64,000 nucleotides of DNA, from NCBI RefSeq assembly GCF_900591205.1, contig NZ_UUPU01000067.1, positions 124,001-188,000 on the forward strand, read 5' to 3'. The notes beneath the pieces were generated by a model. The model was not told the DNA's origin and did no database searches. It was given only the letters and a program-made list of their open reading frames with translations. Source of the stretch: Pseudomonas viridiflava. Lineage in GTDB: Bacteria; Pseudomonadota; Gammaproteobacteria; Pseudomonadales; Pseudomonadaceae. A program made the position numbers and the translations under genes. Numbering within the stretch: the stretch's first letter is position 1; every line of letters starts with the position of its first letter. This document shows positions 33,459-42,201 of the stretch, one piece after another.

Positions 33459-33919
33459 AACCGCCCCTTCAATTCAATTACCAATAAATCACAGGCCCGC
33501 TCGATCAGGTCCAGGACCCGTTCGAAACCTTGCTCGCCCTCGTAATAAGGGTCGGGTACTTCGTCCACTTCAGCCTCGAAGCGGCGCAGGAACAGGTCGA
33601 GTTCCGCCTTACCCTGGCTCGGCTGCATGGCCTTGAGGTTGCGCAGGTTGCTGTGGTCCATCGCCAGGATCAGGTCATAGCGCGCAAAGTCGGCACGGCT
33701 GACCTGCTGCGCACGCTGGGCCGACAGATCGTAGCCGCGCACCAGCGCTGCACGTTGGCTGCGCTGGTCTGGGGGGTTGCCGACATGCCATTCGCCAGTA
33801 CCGGCGGATGCCACCTCTACCTGCCCCGCCAACCCCGCTTCGCGCAACTTATGACGCAGTACGCCTTCTGCGGTGGGCGAGCGGCAGATATTGCCCAGGC
33901 AGACGAACAACACTTCCAT
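33455..33919 (-). CDS. Low-molecular-weight protein-tyrosine phosphatase
   Basis: A 154-residue protein with the N-terminal P-loop VLFVCLGNICRSPTAEG (catalytic Cys and Arg) and the C-terminal acid loop EVPDPYYEG. It removes phosphate from tyrosine in regulatory or polysaccharide-export proteins. I chose the ATG at 33919, which overlaps the kdsB stop (TGATG). It overlaps murB downstream by 4 bases. Confidence 0.95.
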   Translation of the reverse strand: MEVLFVCLGNICRSPTAEGVLRHKLREAGLAGQVEVASAGTGEWHVGNPPDQRSQRAALVRGYDLSAQRAQQVSRADFARYDLILAMDHSNLRNLKAMQPSQGKAELDLFLRRFEAEVDEVPDPYYEGEQGFERVLDLIERACDLLVIELKGRL

Positions 33920-34683
33920 CACGCCCCCAACAGGCGACGGACGCGCTCAAGGTCTTCCTGGGTATCAACACCGGCCGGCGGCGCTTCCAGGGCATCGCCC
34001 ACGTGGATGCGCACGCCGTGCCACAGGGCACGCAGTTGCTCCAGGGATTCGGTGTTTTCCAGCCAGCACGGGCCCCAGCTGACGAAGTCATGCAGGAAAC
34101 CGGCGCGGTAAGCGTAGATACCGATATGGCGACGATAGGGCACGCCTTGCGGCAGCACATCGGGGTGCCTGGCGAAGGCATCACGCGCCCAGGGCAAGGT
34201 CGAGCGGCTGAAGGTCAGCGCCAGGCCGTTGATATCGCTGACCACCTTGACTACGTTCGGGTTGAGCAGCGTCTCGATAGTTTCAATCGGCTCGGCCAGG
34301 GTCGCCATGCGCGCTTCAGCATGGGCCGCGAGGTTGGCAGCCACCTGGTCGATCACGCTCGGCGGGATCAACGGCTCGTCGCCCTGCACGTTAACCACGA
34401 TGGCATCTGGCGCCAGGCCAAGCTGCGTGGCGACTTCGGCCAGGCGGTCGGTGCCGGAATTATGGTCTTCGCGGGTCAGCACCGCTTCGGCGCCAAACGC
34501 CTTGCAGGCTTCGATGATACGCGGGTCATCGGTCGCCACCACCACGCGCTCGGCGCTGCTTTTGCAGGCTTGTTCCCACACCAGCTGAATCATCGGCTTG
34601 TTACCGATCAGTTGCAGCGGTTTGCCCGGCAGGCGGGTCGAGGCGTAACGGGAAGGAATGACCACGGTAAAGGCTGTAGTCAT
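33919..34683 (-). CDS. kdsB: 3-deoxy-manno-octulosonate cytidylyltransferase
   Basis: This 254-residue enzyme activates Kdo with CTP for lipopolysaccharide core synthesis. It has the nucleotide-binding start VVIPSRYASTRLPGKPL, then DEPLIPP in VNVQGDEPLIPP and YRRHIGIYAYR near the end. Its start overlaps the stop of the Trm112 gene by 4 bases. Confidence 0.97.
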   Translation of the reverse strand: MTTAFTVVIPSRYASTRLPGKPLQLIGNKPMIQLVWEQACKSSAERVVVATDDPRIIEACKAFGAEAVLTREDHNSGTDRLAEVATQLGLAPDAIVVNVQGDEPLIPPSVIDQVAANLAAHAEARMATLAEPIETIETLLNPNVVKVVSDINGLALTFSRSTLPWARDAFARHPDVLPQGVPYRRHIGIYAYRAGFLHDFVSWGPCWLENTESLEQLRALWHGVRIHVGDALEAPPAGVDTQEDLERVRRLLGA

Positions 34684-34865
34684 TTATCCAGGCGCTCGTC
34701 GGTGGTCAGGGTGCGGGCTTCGCTTTCGAGCATCACCGGGATGCCATCACGGATCGGGTAAGCCAGGCCGGCGCCTTTGCTGATCAGCTCGGTTTTGTCG
34801 GCGCTGAGCTTGAGCGGGCCTTTGCAGATCGGGCAAGCGAGAATGTCGAGCAGTTTGGTGTCCAT
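34680..34865 (-). CDS. Trm112-family small zinc-ribbon-like protein
   Basis: A 61-residue protein starting MDTKLLDILACPICKGPL, with the CPxCKG motif and the YPIRDGIPVML end typical of bacterial Trm112/YcaR proteins. The second Cys pair of a full zinc site is absent, as in many bacterial members. It sits between lpxK and kdsB, as in many gammaproteobacteria. Exact role unclear. Confidence 0.93.
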   Translation of the reverse strand: MDTKLLDILACPICKGPLKLSADKTELISKGAGLAYPIRDGIPVMLESEARTLTTDERLDK

Positions 34866-34888
34866 GAGTGTTTCCTGGATAGCAGCGT

Positions 34889-35899
34889 TTAAGGCAAAAG
34901 ACGGGCGGGAAGCAGGCGCATCAACTGCGTGTCGAACCAGGCGACGAACGCGGGCGACGGCACGGCGTCCACCGCAAGATACCACCAGTCGGGCCGGGCA
35001 AAGGCGCGGCACTTCACCGCGTCCTTTTCGGTCATGACCAGCGGCAGTGACGGCGTAAAATTCAAGACCTCGGCGCTGTACGGCGCGTGGTCGGCGAAAG
35101 CATGCGGTATTGGCTGCCAGTGTAGCGTTTCAAGGGTAGTGAAGAAACGTTGCGGGTTGCCGATGCCGGCGACCGCATGCATCTGCTGGCCCGCCGGGAA
35201 GTGACTCACCGGCCGGCGCTCGCCGGTCTGCAGGTTGACCAGTGCGCTGGGTTGCAGGCGAAAGGCAAAGCCGTCGTCACGATCAGCATTTGCGCCGTTA
35301 TACAGCAGCGCGTCGACACTCTGCAGGCGCTCCACCGGTTCGCGCAATGGCCCGGCAGGCAGGCAACGGCGATTGCCCAGACCGCGGGCGGCGTCGATCA
35401 GTACCAATTCCAGGTCGCGGGCCAGGCGGTAATGCTGCAGGCCGTCGTCGGAGAGGATCAGGTCCAGGGTTTCGCTGGCCAGCAACGCTTTGACGGCGCG
35501 GCTGCGGTCGGGGTCGATCATCAACGGCACGCCGCAGCGCTGCACGATCAATAACGGCTCGTCACCGGCCACCTCGGCGCTGTGGCTGGCCTCGACCCGC
35601 CACGGCAATTGCGGCGGCTTGGCGCCATAACCACGGCTGACCACCCCGACGCGCAAACCGCTGCGCCGGCAGTGCTCGATCAACCACAGGATCAAGGGTG
35701 TCTTCCCGGTGCCACCCACCGTGATATTACCGACCACCACCACTGGCACCGGCGCCTGATAGATCGTGCCCTCACCCGCCAGGAAGCGCGCACGCTTGCC
35801 CTGCACAACCCGGCGATACAGAGACTCCAGCGGCCGCAACAGCGTGAGGGCCGGGTGCCCCTCGTACCAGGCTTTAAGCAAACGATCGGACATGGCCAT
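34889..35899 (-). CDS. lpxK: Tetraacyldisaccharide 4'-kinase
   Basis: This 336-residue enzyme phosphorylates the lipid A precursor at the inner membrane. It has the N-terminal YRRVVQ anchor region, Walker A VVGNITVGGTGKTP, and DDGLQHYRLARD. The start overlaps the exbD stop (TGATGG); a second Met two codons later is an alternative. It is part of the exbB-exbD-lpxK operon. Confidence 0.96.
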   Translation of the reverse strand: MAMSDRLLKAWYEGHPALTLLRPLESLYRRVVQGKRARFLAGEGTIYQAPVPVVVVGNITVGGTGKTPLILWLIEHCRRSGLRVGVVSRGYGAKPPQLPWRVEASHSAEVAGDEPLLIVQRCGVPLMIDPDRSRAVKALLASETLDLILSDDGLQHYRLARDLELVLIDAARGLGNRRCLPAGPLREPVERLQSVDALLYNGANADRDDGFAFRLQPSALVNLQTGERRPVSHFPAGQQMHAVAGIGNPQRFFTTLETLHWQPIPHAFADHAPYSAEVLNFTPSLPLVMTEKDAVKCRAFARPDWWYLAVDAVPSPAFVAWFDTQLMRLLPARLLP

Positions 35900-36327
35900 C
35901 AGGGTTGGCTCGCCGCCTCGACGGTGCTCATGCGCAGATGGCTGAAACCGAGCTTGCCGGCGGCGTCCATCGCGGTGATCACGGCTTGGTGCTGGGTCTT
36001 GCCATCGGCACTGATCGACAGGGGCATCTTGGTATCCCCGCCGGACTCTTTCTGCAGGGCTTCCATCAGGCTGTTGAGGTCGTTTTTCTCCAGCAACTGG
36101 TTATTCACCGAAAACACCCCATCGGCGCTGATGGCGATATCCAGTTGCTTGACTTCCTGGTCTTCGGCCGGGGAGCCGCTCACGGCTTCCGGCAAGTCGA
36201 CGCGCAGCTCGGTTTGCCGAGTAAACGTGGTGGTAACGACGAAAAACAGCAGCAGGATAAACACCACGTCGATCAGCGACGCGAGGTTGATATCGACATT
36301 TTCCCGTTGCTTGCGGCGAAATTTCAC
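35899..36327 (-). CDS. exbD: ExbD/TolR-type biopolymer transport protein
   Basis: A 142-residue protein with a short cytoplasmic head, one membrane helix (INLASLIDVVFILLLFFVV, with the proton-path Asp) and a periplasmic domain. It works with ExbB to couple the proton gradient to TonB. It overlaps exbB upstream and lpxK downstream. The family often labels this lpxK-linked pair ExbB2/ExbD2. Confidence 0.95.
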   Translation of the reverse strand: MKFRRKQRENVDINLASLIDVVFILLLFFVVTTTFTRQTELRVDLPEAVSGSPAEDQEVKQLDIAISADGVFSVNNQLLEKNDLNSLMEALQKESGGDTKMPLSISADGKTQHQAVITAMDAAGKLGFSHLRMSTVEAASQP

Positions 36328-36959
36328 GCTTTGCCCTCGACCAGATCCACATCGCGGTCGCCCTGCACCACCTCAACCAGCTTGATGGCTTCCTGCTCCA
36401 TGCCGACCACCAGTTCATCAATGCGCCGTTGCAGGAAGCGGTGGAAGAACACCGACGGAATACCCACCATCAGGCCCGCCGCCGTGGTGATCAGTGCTTT
36501 GGAAATACCACCGGCCAACACCGCAGCGTTGGTGGTCATGCCCGAGCCCATGAACGAGCTGAAAATGTCGATCATGCCCAGCACCGTGCCCAACAAGCCC
36601 AGTAACGGCGCCATGGCGGCAATGGTGCCGAGCGCATTGATATAGCGCTCCAGTTCATGGATGACCCGGGCGGCGGCCTCTTCGATGCACTCTTTCATGA
36701 TCTCGCGACCATGCTTGGAGTTCGCCAGGCCCGCAGCGAGGATCTCACCCAATGGCGAGTCGGCGCGCAGTTCCTTGAGCTTTTGCTTGTCGAGCTGCTT
36801 GTTCTTGATCCAGCCCCAGACCTGCCCCAGCAAGTGCTCGGGGGTGACGCGGCTGGCGCGCAGGGTCCACAGGCGTTCGGCAACGATGCCGAGTGCGGCG
36901 ATGGAGCTCATGATGATCGGCAACATCATCCAGCCGCCGGATTTGACCAATTCCCACAC
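36324..36959 (-). CDS. exbB: ExbB/TolQ-type biopolymer transport protein
   Basis: From the GTG at 36959, with GAGGGG upstream, this is a 211-residue protein starting VWELVKSGGWMMLPI. It has three membrane helices with the long cytoplasmic loop and the conserved AALGIVAERLW and GTVLGMIDIF segments. It forms the proton channel with ExbD. The frame is open further upstream, but that part is not protein-like for this family. Confidence 0.95.
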   Translation of the reverse strand: MWELVKSGGWMMLPIIMSSIAALGIVAERLWTLRASRVTPEHLLGQVWGWIKNKQLDKQKLKELRADSPLGEILAAGLANSKHGREIMKECIEEAAARVIHELERYINALGTIAAMAPLLGLLGTVLGMIDIFSSFMGSGMTTNAAVLAGGISKALITTAAGLMVGIPSVFFHRFLQRRIDELVVGMEQEAIKLVEVVQGDRDVDLVEGKA

Positions 36960-37035
36960 AGTGAATGTCCCCTCGAAAAAGTGCGCCACTTTACCATATA
37001 GGTTAGCCAGCGGGGTTCGCCGGCCATACCCGCCG

Positions 37036-39255
37036 CTACGGTAACGGTTGGCGCCAGAACCGGCGTTGACTGCGCGCAACAACCGGTGGCGCAAAGGCCC
37101 CCAGTTGCAGGCGCACCGCCCCCTGCTCCGCACTGTCGTAAACCCGGCTGCCCAGGGCCTGGTAGCGCGCCATCACCTGCGGATGCGGATGGCCGAACGC
37201 ATTGCCACGCCCCCGCGATATCAACACCGAGCGGGGCGCGAGCCGCTGCAGAAACGGCCCTGAAGACGAACTGCGGCTGCCATGATGGGGGGCTTGCAGC
37301 CAATCGGTGGGCACCGCCAGCGGCGAGGCGAGCAAGGCCCGCTCGGCGGCGCGGTCGATATCACCGGTCAGCAACAAACGCTCACCATTGGCCTGCACCT
37401 GCAATACACAGGATTTGGCGTTGCCATTAGTCGCATCAGGCCATTGCCACAGTTGAAATGACACCCCATCCCATGTCCATTGTTCACCGCTGACGCAGGC
37501 TTGTGTGCCCAGGTAGGCCGCCAGCCCTTCGGTTTCGCCGCCAATCACACGCCTGATCGGCAGCCCGTTGGCAACAGCCGCGGCGCCACCGGCGTGATCG
37601 GCATCGGCGTGGCTGAGCAACAGCAGGTCCAACGCGTCGACCCCAAGCTTTCGCAGTGACGGCAGCACCACCCGCTCGCCCAGGTCGAACGCCCCCGAGC
37701 GCGGCCCGGCATCGTAGAGCAGCGTGTGATGGCGCGTGCGCAGAATCACCGACTGCCCCTGCCCAACATCCAGCTGCACCACGTCCACCTGCCCATGGGG
37801 TATCGGCTCACGAGGCGGAAACACCGCCAGCAGCAACATTGGCCAGCCGAACACGCGAAACGGCACACCCCTGGGCAGCAACAGCAGCACCGCGCCCACC
37901 AGGCTCACCGACCAATACCCCAACGCCACCTCGGCCGGAACCCAGGCGGGTACATGCCCAGCGAGCCAGGCCAGGGCTTTGAACAACCCGTCCAGCGCGC
38001 CACCGGCCAGCCACAACAACCCCTCGCCCACCAACGGCAGCGACGCCGTGCCCAACAGCGCCAGCGGTAACACCACCAGACTGATCCAGGGTACGGCGAC
38101 CAGGTTGGCCAGCGGCGCACTCAGGCTGATAGGCAGCCCGAGCACCAGCAAGACCGGAAACAGGCCAATTGCAATCAACCATTGGGGCCGCGTCCATACC
38201 TGCCACAGGCGCCACGGGCCGAGCCGCCCGGCGAACGCCAGGACCAGCACCGCCACCGCCGCAAAGGACAACCAAAAGCCCGGCTGCAGGCTGGCCAACG
38301 GCTCAAATAACAACACAGCATCAAGCGCCAGCAGCAACGGCCACCAGACACCCAGATGGCGAAAGCGCAAACGCCACAGCAACACCAACCCGACCATCAC
38401 ACAGGCGCGCTGCACCGGCACGCCGAACCCCGCCAGCAGGCCATAACCCAGCGCTGCGGCAAACGCCAGGCCGCACGCCCAGGGCAGCCATGGCCAGGTT
38501 CGTGGCCAGCAACCGTAGCGCGCCAGCCACGCGACCAGCCCGTAGATCAGGCCCGCCAACAAACCAATATGCTGGCCCGAAATCACCAACAGATGCACGG
38601 TGCCGGTGGTCTGCAAGACCTGCCAATCCTCGGCGGCCAAACCGGAGCCGTCACCCAATACGAGTGCAGCCAGGCCGGCTTCGCGCCCCTGGCCATCCAC
38701 CGCCATCAGGCGTTGGCGCACGCCGTCACGCCAGGCGGCGCGAGCCGGCGCCAGGCGCTGGCCGTCCTTCACCGACCCGGTCGCACCGATACGATTGGCC
38801 AACAGCCAGGCTTCCTGATCAAACCCATGAAAATTCAGCAAGCCGGACGGTCGTTTGAGGGTGATCGCCAGGCGCCAGCGTTCACCGCTGTGCACGTCGG
38901 GCCCGCCGCGCCAGGAAACGCGAATGCGTTGGGGCAGCCGCGCCGTGCGCGACCGACTGTCGGCCAGTTCAAAGCGCACCCCGTCGCCGGTGCGTTGCGG
39001 CAACCCGGTTACCCGCCCCTCTACCCAGCGTGTCTGGCCATCCAGCGCCGGCCTCAGGCGATCATTCAGCGCCGATTGCGCGCTGATGCACGCCCAGCTC
39101 AGCCCCAGCAGGAAAAACGCCAGCGGATAGGTGCGAAAGGGCAACAGCATCAAGGCCGCGACCAACATTGCCAGCAGCCATAGGCCACCCGGCAGTGCCG
39201 GTAGAAACCGCAGCGAAAGTAACCCGAGTCCGAGCGCGAACATCCCTGTTTTCAT
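37036..39255 (-). CDS. comEC: DNA internalisation protein ComEC/Rec2
   Basis: This 739-residue protein has an N-terminal membrane and DUF4131 region, a central competence domain with HLLVISGQHIGLLAG and many membrane helices, and a C-terminal metallo-beta-lactamase-like domain with LLLSHADADHAGG. In competent bacteria ComEC carries single-stranded DNA across the inner membrane. Start ATG follows AAAGGA. It lies upstream of exbB on the same strand, as in other pseudomonads. Confidence 0.95.
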   Translation of the reverse strand: MKTGMFALGLGLLSLRFLPALPGGLWLLAMLVAALMLLPFRTYPLAFFLLGLSWACISAQSALNDRLRPALDGQTRWVEGRVTGLPQRTGDGVRFELADSRSRTARLPQRIRVSWRGGPDVHSGERWRLAITLKRPSGLLNFHGFDQEAWLLANRIGATGSVKDGQRLAPARAAWRDGVRQRLMAVDGQGREAGLAALVLGDGSGLAAEDWQVLQTTGTVHLLVISGQHIGLLAGLIYGLVAWLARYGCWPRTWPWLPWACGLAFAAALGYGLLAGFGVPVQRACVMVGLVLLWRLRFRHLGVWWPLLLALDAVLLFEPLASLQPGFWLSFAAVAVLVLAFAGRLGPWRLWQVWTRPQWLIAIGLFPVLLVLGLPISLSAPLANLVAVPWISLVVLPLALLGTASLPLVGEGLLWLAGGALDGLFKALAWLAGHVPAWVPAEVALGYWSVSLVGAVLLLLPRGVPFRVFGWPMLLLAVFPPREPIPHGQVDVVQLDVGQGQSVILRTRHHTLLYDAGPRSGAFDLGERVVLPSLRKLGVDALDLLLLSHADADHAGGAAAVANGLPIRRVIGGETEGLAAYLGTQACVSGEQWTWDGVSFQLWQWPDATNGNAKSCVLQVQANGERLLLTGDIDRAAERALLASPLAVPTDWLQAPHHGSRSSSSGPFLQRLAPRSVLISRGRGNAFGHPHPQVMARYQALGSRVYDSAEQGAVRLQLGAFAPPVVARSQRRFWRQPLP

Positions 39256-39390
39256 GAATCGTCCTTTACCAGTGATCCACTCAGTCTTAGTCGAGTATCC
39301 AGCACGGCCTATGATGTTTTGTCACAAAGTCTGAATTTTCTGTTTATAGAATGCGGGCATACTTGCCCCTCGAACTGACCTGGACCCCTT

Positions 39391-39906
39391 ATGCCCCGGC
39401 GCTTATTCAAACGGTACATGCCCGATCCCAGCAGTATCAGGGAACACAAGTCATTACAGTTTCTCGGCACGCTGCTGCATGACCCCAACCTCTGGCACCT
39501 GAATCGGCACTCCGTGGCGCGGGCCATGGCGGTGGGTTTGTTCGCGGCATTTATCCCGATCCCCTTGCAGATGTTGCTGGCGGCAGTCCTCGCGATTACC
39601 GTGCGCGGCAATATGCCCATCGCCATCAGCCTGGTGTGGCTGACCAACCCGATCACCATGCCGGTGGTGTTTATCTGTACCTACATGACGGGCGCCTGGC
39701 TGATGAATGTGCCGGCCCGTCACCTGCCTGATGACCTGACCTGGGAATGGATCAGCGACCAACTGAGCACGCTGTGGCAGCCGTTCCTGCTGGGCTCGGT
39801 GGTATTAGGGTTGGTGTTGGGCGCACTCGCCTATTGCCTGACCATGGGTTACTGGCGCTGGTGGGTGGCGCACCAGTGGAAGAAGCGCAAACAGCGTCGC
39901 GCCTGA
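39391..39906 (+). CDS. DUF2062 membrane protein
   Basis: A 171-residue protein with a basic N terminus (MPRRLFKRYMPDPS), the DUF2062 block VARAMAVGLFAAFIPIPLQM and LVWLTNPITMP, two to three membrane helices and a basic tail. The family's function is not known; it often neighbours envelope genes. It is divergent from comEC. Confidence 0.92.
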   Translation: MPRRLFKRYMPDPSSIREHKSLQFLGTLLHDPNLWHLNRHSVARAMAVGLFAAFIPIPLQMLLAAVLAITVRGNMPIAISLVWLTNPITMPVVFICTYMTGAWLMNVPARHLPDDLTWEWISDQLSTLWQPFLLGSVVLGLVLGALAYCLTMGYWRWWVAHQWKKRKQRRA

Positions 39907-39909
39907 CGC

Positions 39910-41280
39910 TCAGCAAGCCCGCAGGCGCAGATGCACCCGCAGGCCAACGCCGGTATTTTCCGCCCACAGGCTGCCCTGCTGACGCTGCACGGCATTGCGG
40001 GCGATGCTCAAACCCAGGCCGAAGCCGCCATTGCCAGGGCGTGAACCGTCCAGGCGAGTAAACGGCGCAAAGATCCGTTCCAGATCCTGCTCATCAATCC
40101 CCCCGCCCTCATCCTCCAGCCACAGGTGCCAGTACTCGCCATCACGCCTGCCGTCCAGGCAGACAACACCGTGTGCGGGGGAATGCCGGATGGCGTTGCG
40201 CAGGATATTTTCCAACGCCTGAGCCAGGGTATTCAGGTTGCCACGCACCCAACACTCGGCGCCCAACAGGCATGGCAGGCGCGACGCAGGCCAATCGCTT
40301 TCAAAACACGCGTTTTCGCGCAACATGTCCCACAGCGCCTGAAGCTGGATGGCTTCCTCGGGCAACGGCGCCCGTTCGGTGTCCAGCCAGGCCAGTTGCA
40401 GGCTGTCTTCAACCAGGCGCTGCATGGCGTCGATCTCACGCCCAAGGCGCTCACGCAGTTGCGTCAGGTCCTGCTCACTGTCGCAGGCCACCCGCAACCG
40501 GCTCAATGGCGTGCGCAGTTCATGGGACATATCCCGCAGCAATTGCTGTTGCAACACCACCGTACCCTGCAAACGCTCGGACATATGGTCGAACGCCCGG
40601 CCCAGTTCGCCCAGCTCATCCTGGCGGCTGGTGGCAGCAACGGACAACCGCGTATTCAACTGATCGGCGCGCCAGGCATTGGCCTGCTCGCGCAGCTGAT
40701 TGAGGGGCATGATCAACAGCCGATACAGGCCGATGCACAGCAGCAGGGTAAACAGGCCGGGGATCACGCCATTGGTCACCACCCGCCAGAACACCTGATA
40801 GCGCCCCGGCAAAAAGCGCTGTGGCAGTTCGATCACCAGCGAGCCGGCACCTGGCTCGACGGGAAACGCGATTTTCAGCCACGGCAAGCCTTTCACATGC
40901 CGGCTGACCGGCCAGTCCAGGCCGCGCAAAAAGGTCAGGCGCTGGCTCTCCTTATTGGTCAGCGGCGTGCTGCTGAGGGATTGCAGGTCACTGCCGATCA
41001 CGCCGACCCACGTCGGCTCATGCTGGGCCATCACCTGCAACCACGCGTCCACCCCGGCACGCCCCTGAGTCGTCCAGGCCAGTTCGGCGCCTGCCGCGTA
41101 GCCTTTGAGCACCTCGCGAGACTCCTCGGCCAGGTACGCGTTTTGTTCTTCCATGTAGCGGCCCCAGGACCAACTGAGCCAGATCATCAGCAAACAGAAG
41201 GCGATCAACAGGCAGGCGAGTTTCCAGAACAACGAATGCCTGCCCGGCAATTGTTTCAAGGGTTTTTCAAACACCCTCAT
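39910..41280 (-). CDS. Sensor histidine kinase of a two-component system
   Basis: A 456-residue inner-membrane kinase with TM1 (about 17-37), a periplasmic sensor (about 40-165), TM2 (about 170-192), a HAMP linker, H-box DMSHELRTPLSRLR and an ATPase domain ending in GGFGLGLSIARNAVQ. Its ATG lies 14 bases inside the response regulator gene. The signal is unknown. In P. aeruginosa the equivalent place beside gacS holds pirRS, which controls a siderophore receptor; whether this pair is orthologous cannot be told here. Confidence 0.93.
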   Translation of the reverse strand: MRVFEKPLKQLPGRHSLFWKLACLLIAFCLLMIWLSWSWGRYMEEQNAYLAEESREVLKGYAAGAELAWTTQGRAGVDAWLQVMAQHEPTWVGVIGSDLQSLSSTPLTNKESQRLTFLRGLDWPVSRHVKGLPWLKIAFPVEPGAGSLVIELPQRFLPGRYQVFWRVVTNGVIPGLFTLLLCIGLYRLLIMPLNQLREQANAWRADQLNTRLSVAATSRQDELGELGRAFDHMSERLQGTVVLQQQLLRDMSHELRTPLSRLRVACDSEQDLTQLRERLGREIDAMQRLVEDSLQLAWLDTERAPLPEEAIQLQALWDMLRENACFESDWPASRLPCLLGAECWVRGNLNTLAQALENILRNAIRHSPAHGVVCLDGRRDGEYWHLWLEDEGGGIDEQDLERIFAPFTRLDGSRPGNGGFGLGLSIARNAVQRQQGSLWAENTGVGLRVHLRLRAC

Positions 41281-41995
41281 CGTGACCGCTCAGCACATAG
41301 CCCTTGCCCCACACCGTGCGCACTTCACGCTCGCTGTAGCCGATAGCCTTGAGCTTGCGGCGAATCTGGCTGATATGCATATCAAGGCTGCGGTCATGCG
41401 GGGCATATCCGCGTTGCAGCACATGCTGATAAAGGAAGGCTTTGCTGAGGACTTCTTCGCTGTTGCGGTGCAGGGTTTCCAGCAGGCGGTATTCGCTGCG
41501 GGTCAGGCCGGCCCAGTGGTCCTGATGGAATACATCACACAGTTCATCGTCGAAACGCAGCGTGCGGGCATCATCGCGCACCGACGCCAGGGCGGACAAC
41601 GGACGCCGATCCAGGGCCACACGGCGCAGGATGGCTTCGATACGCACCCGCAGCTCGATCATGCTGAACGGCTTGGGCAGGTAGTCGTCGGCGCCCAGGC
41701 GAAAACCGCTGACGCGATCGGCTTCAGCGCCCAGGGCCGACATCAGGATCACCGGGATCGCATGGCTCTGGCGCAGTTGGGTGAGGATCGACAAGCCATC
41801 CAGCCCCGGCAACAGGATGTCCATCAACACCACGTCGAACGCCTGGTCGCGTGCCATCTGCAAGCCCTGTTGGCCGTTCTGGCACCAGGTGACCTGGAAG
41901 CCGCAACGCCCCAGGTGCTCGCGGACATAAGCGCCCAGCACGGGGTCATCTTCGATGGTCAGGATACTGGGTAGGCCAACTGCTGCGGGATTCAT
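41267..41995 (-). CDS. OmpR/PhoB-family response regulator
   Basis: From the ATG at 41995 this is a 242-residue regulator. It has a receiver domain (ILTIEDDPVLGAY, phospho-Asp in VVLMDILLPGLDG, VILMSALGAEADR, Lys in LPKPF) and a C-terminal winged helix ending in VRTVWGKGYVLS. A GTG nine codons upstream (42022) is an alternative start. It pairs with the kinase downstream and is divergent from gacS. Confidence 0.94.
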   Translation of the reverse strand: MNPAAVGLPSILTIEDDPVLGAYVREHLGRCGFQVTWCQNGQQGLQMARDQAFDVVLMDILLPGLDGLSILTQLRQSHAIPVILMSALGAEADRVSGFRLGADDYLPKPFSMIELRVRIEAILRRVALDRRPLSALASVRDDARTLRFDDELCDVFHQDHWAGLTRSEYRLLETLHRNSEEVLSKAFLYQHVLQRGYAPHDRSLDMHISQIRRKLKAIGYSEREVRTVWGKGYVLSGHDEGV

Positions 41996-42201
41996 TAGCG
42001 TCTGCAAGTCATTCTCAATCACTGATTATTCAAGATTACCCCGCCCCAAGCAATCGCCAGCCGGCAGCCAAGGTGCCCGAAGATTGCCGCCTGTCACTAA
42101 TTTGCAAGATTCCATGCCGCGCAAATGGCTACACTGCGCAGGTGGTTCGGGCCGGATGCCCGCCTCAATCATCGACAACACTGTGGTAGCAGGAGAGTGG
42201 C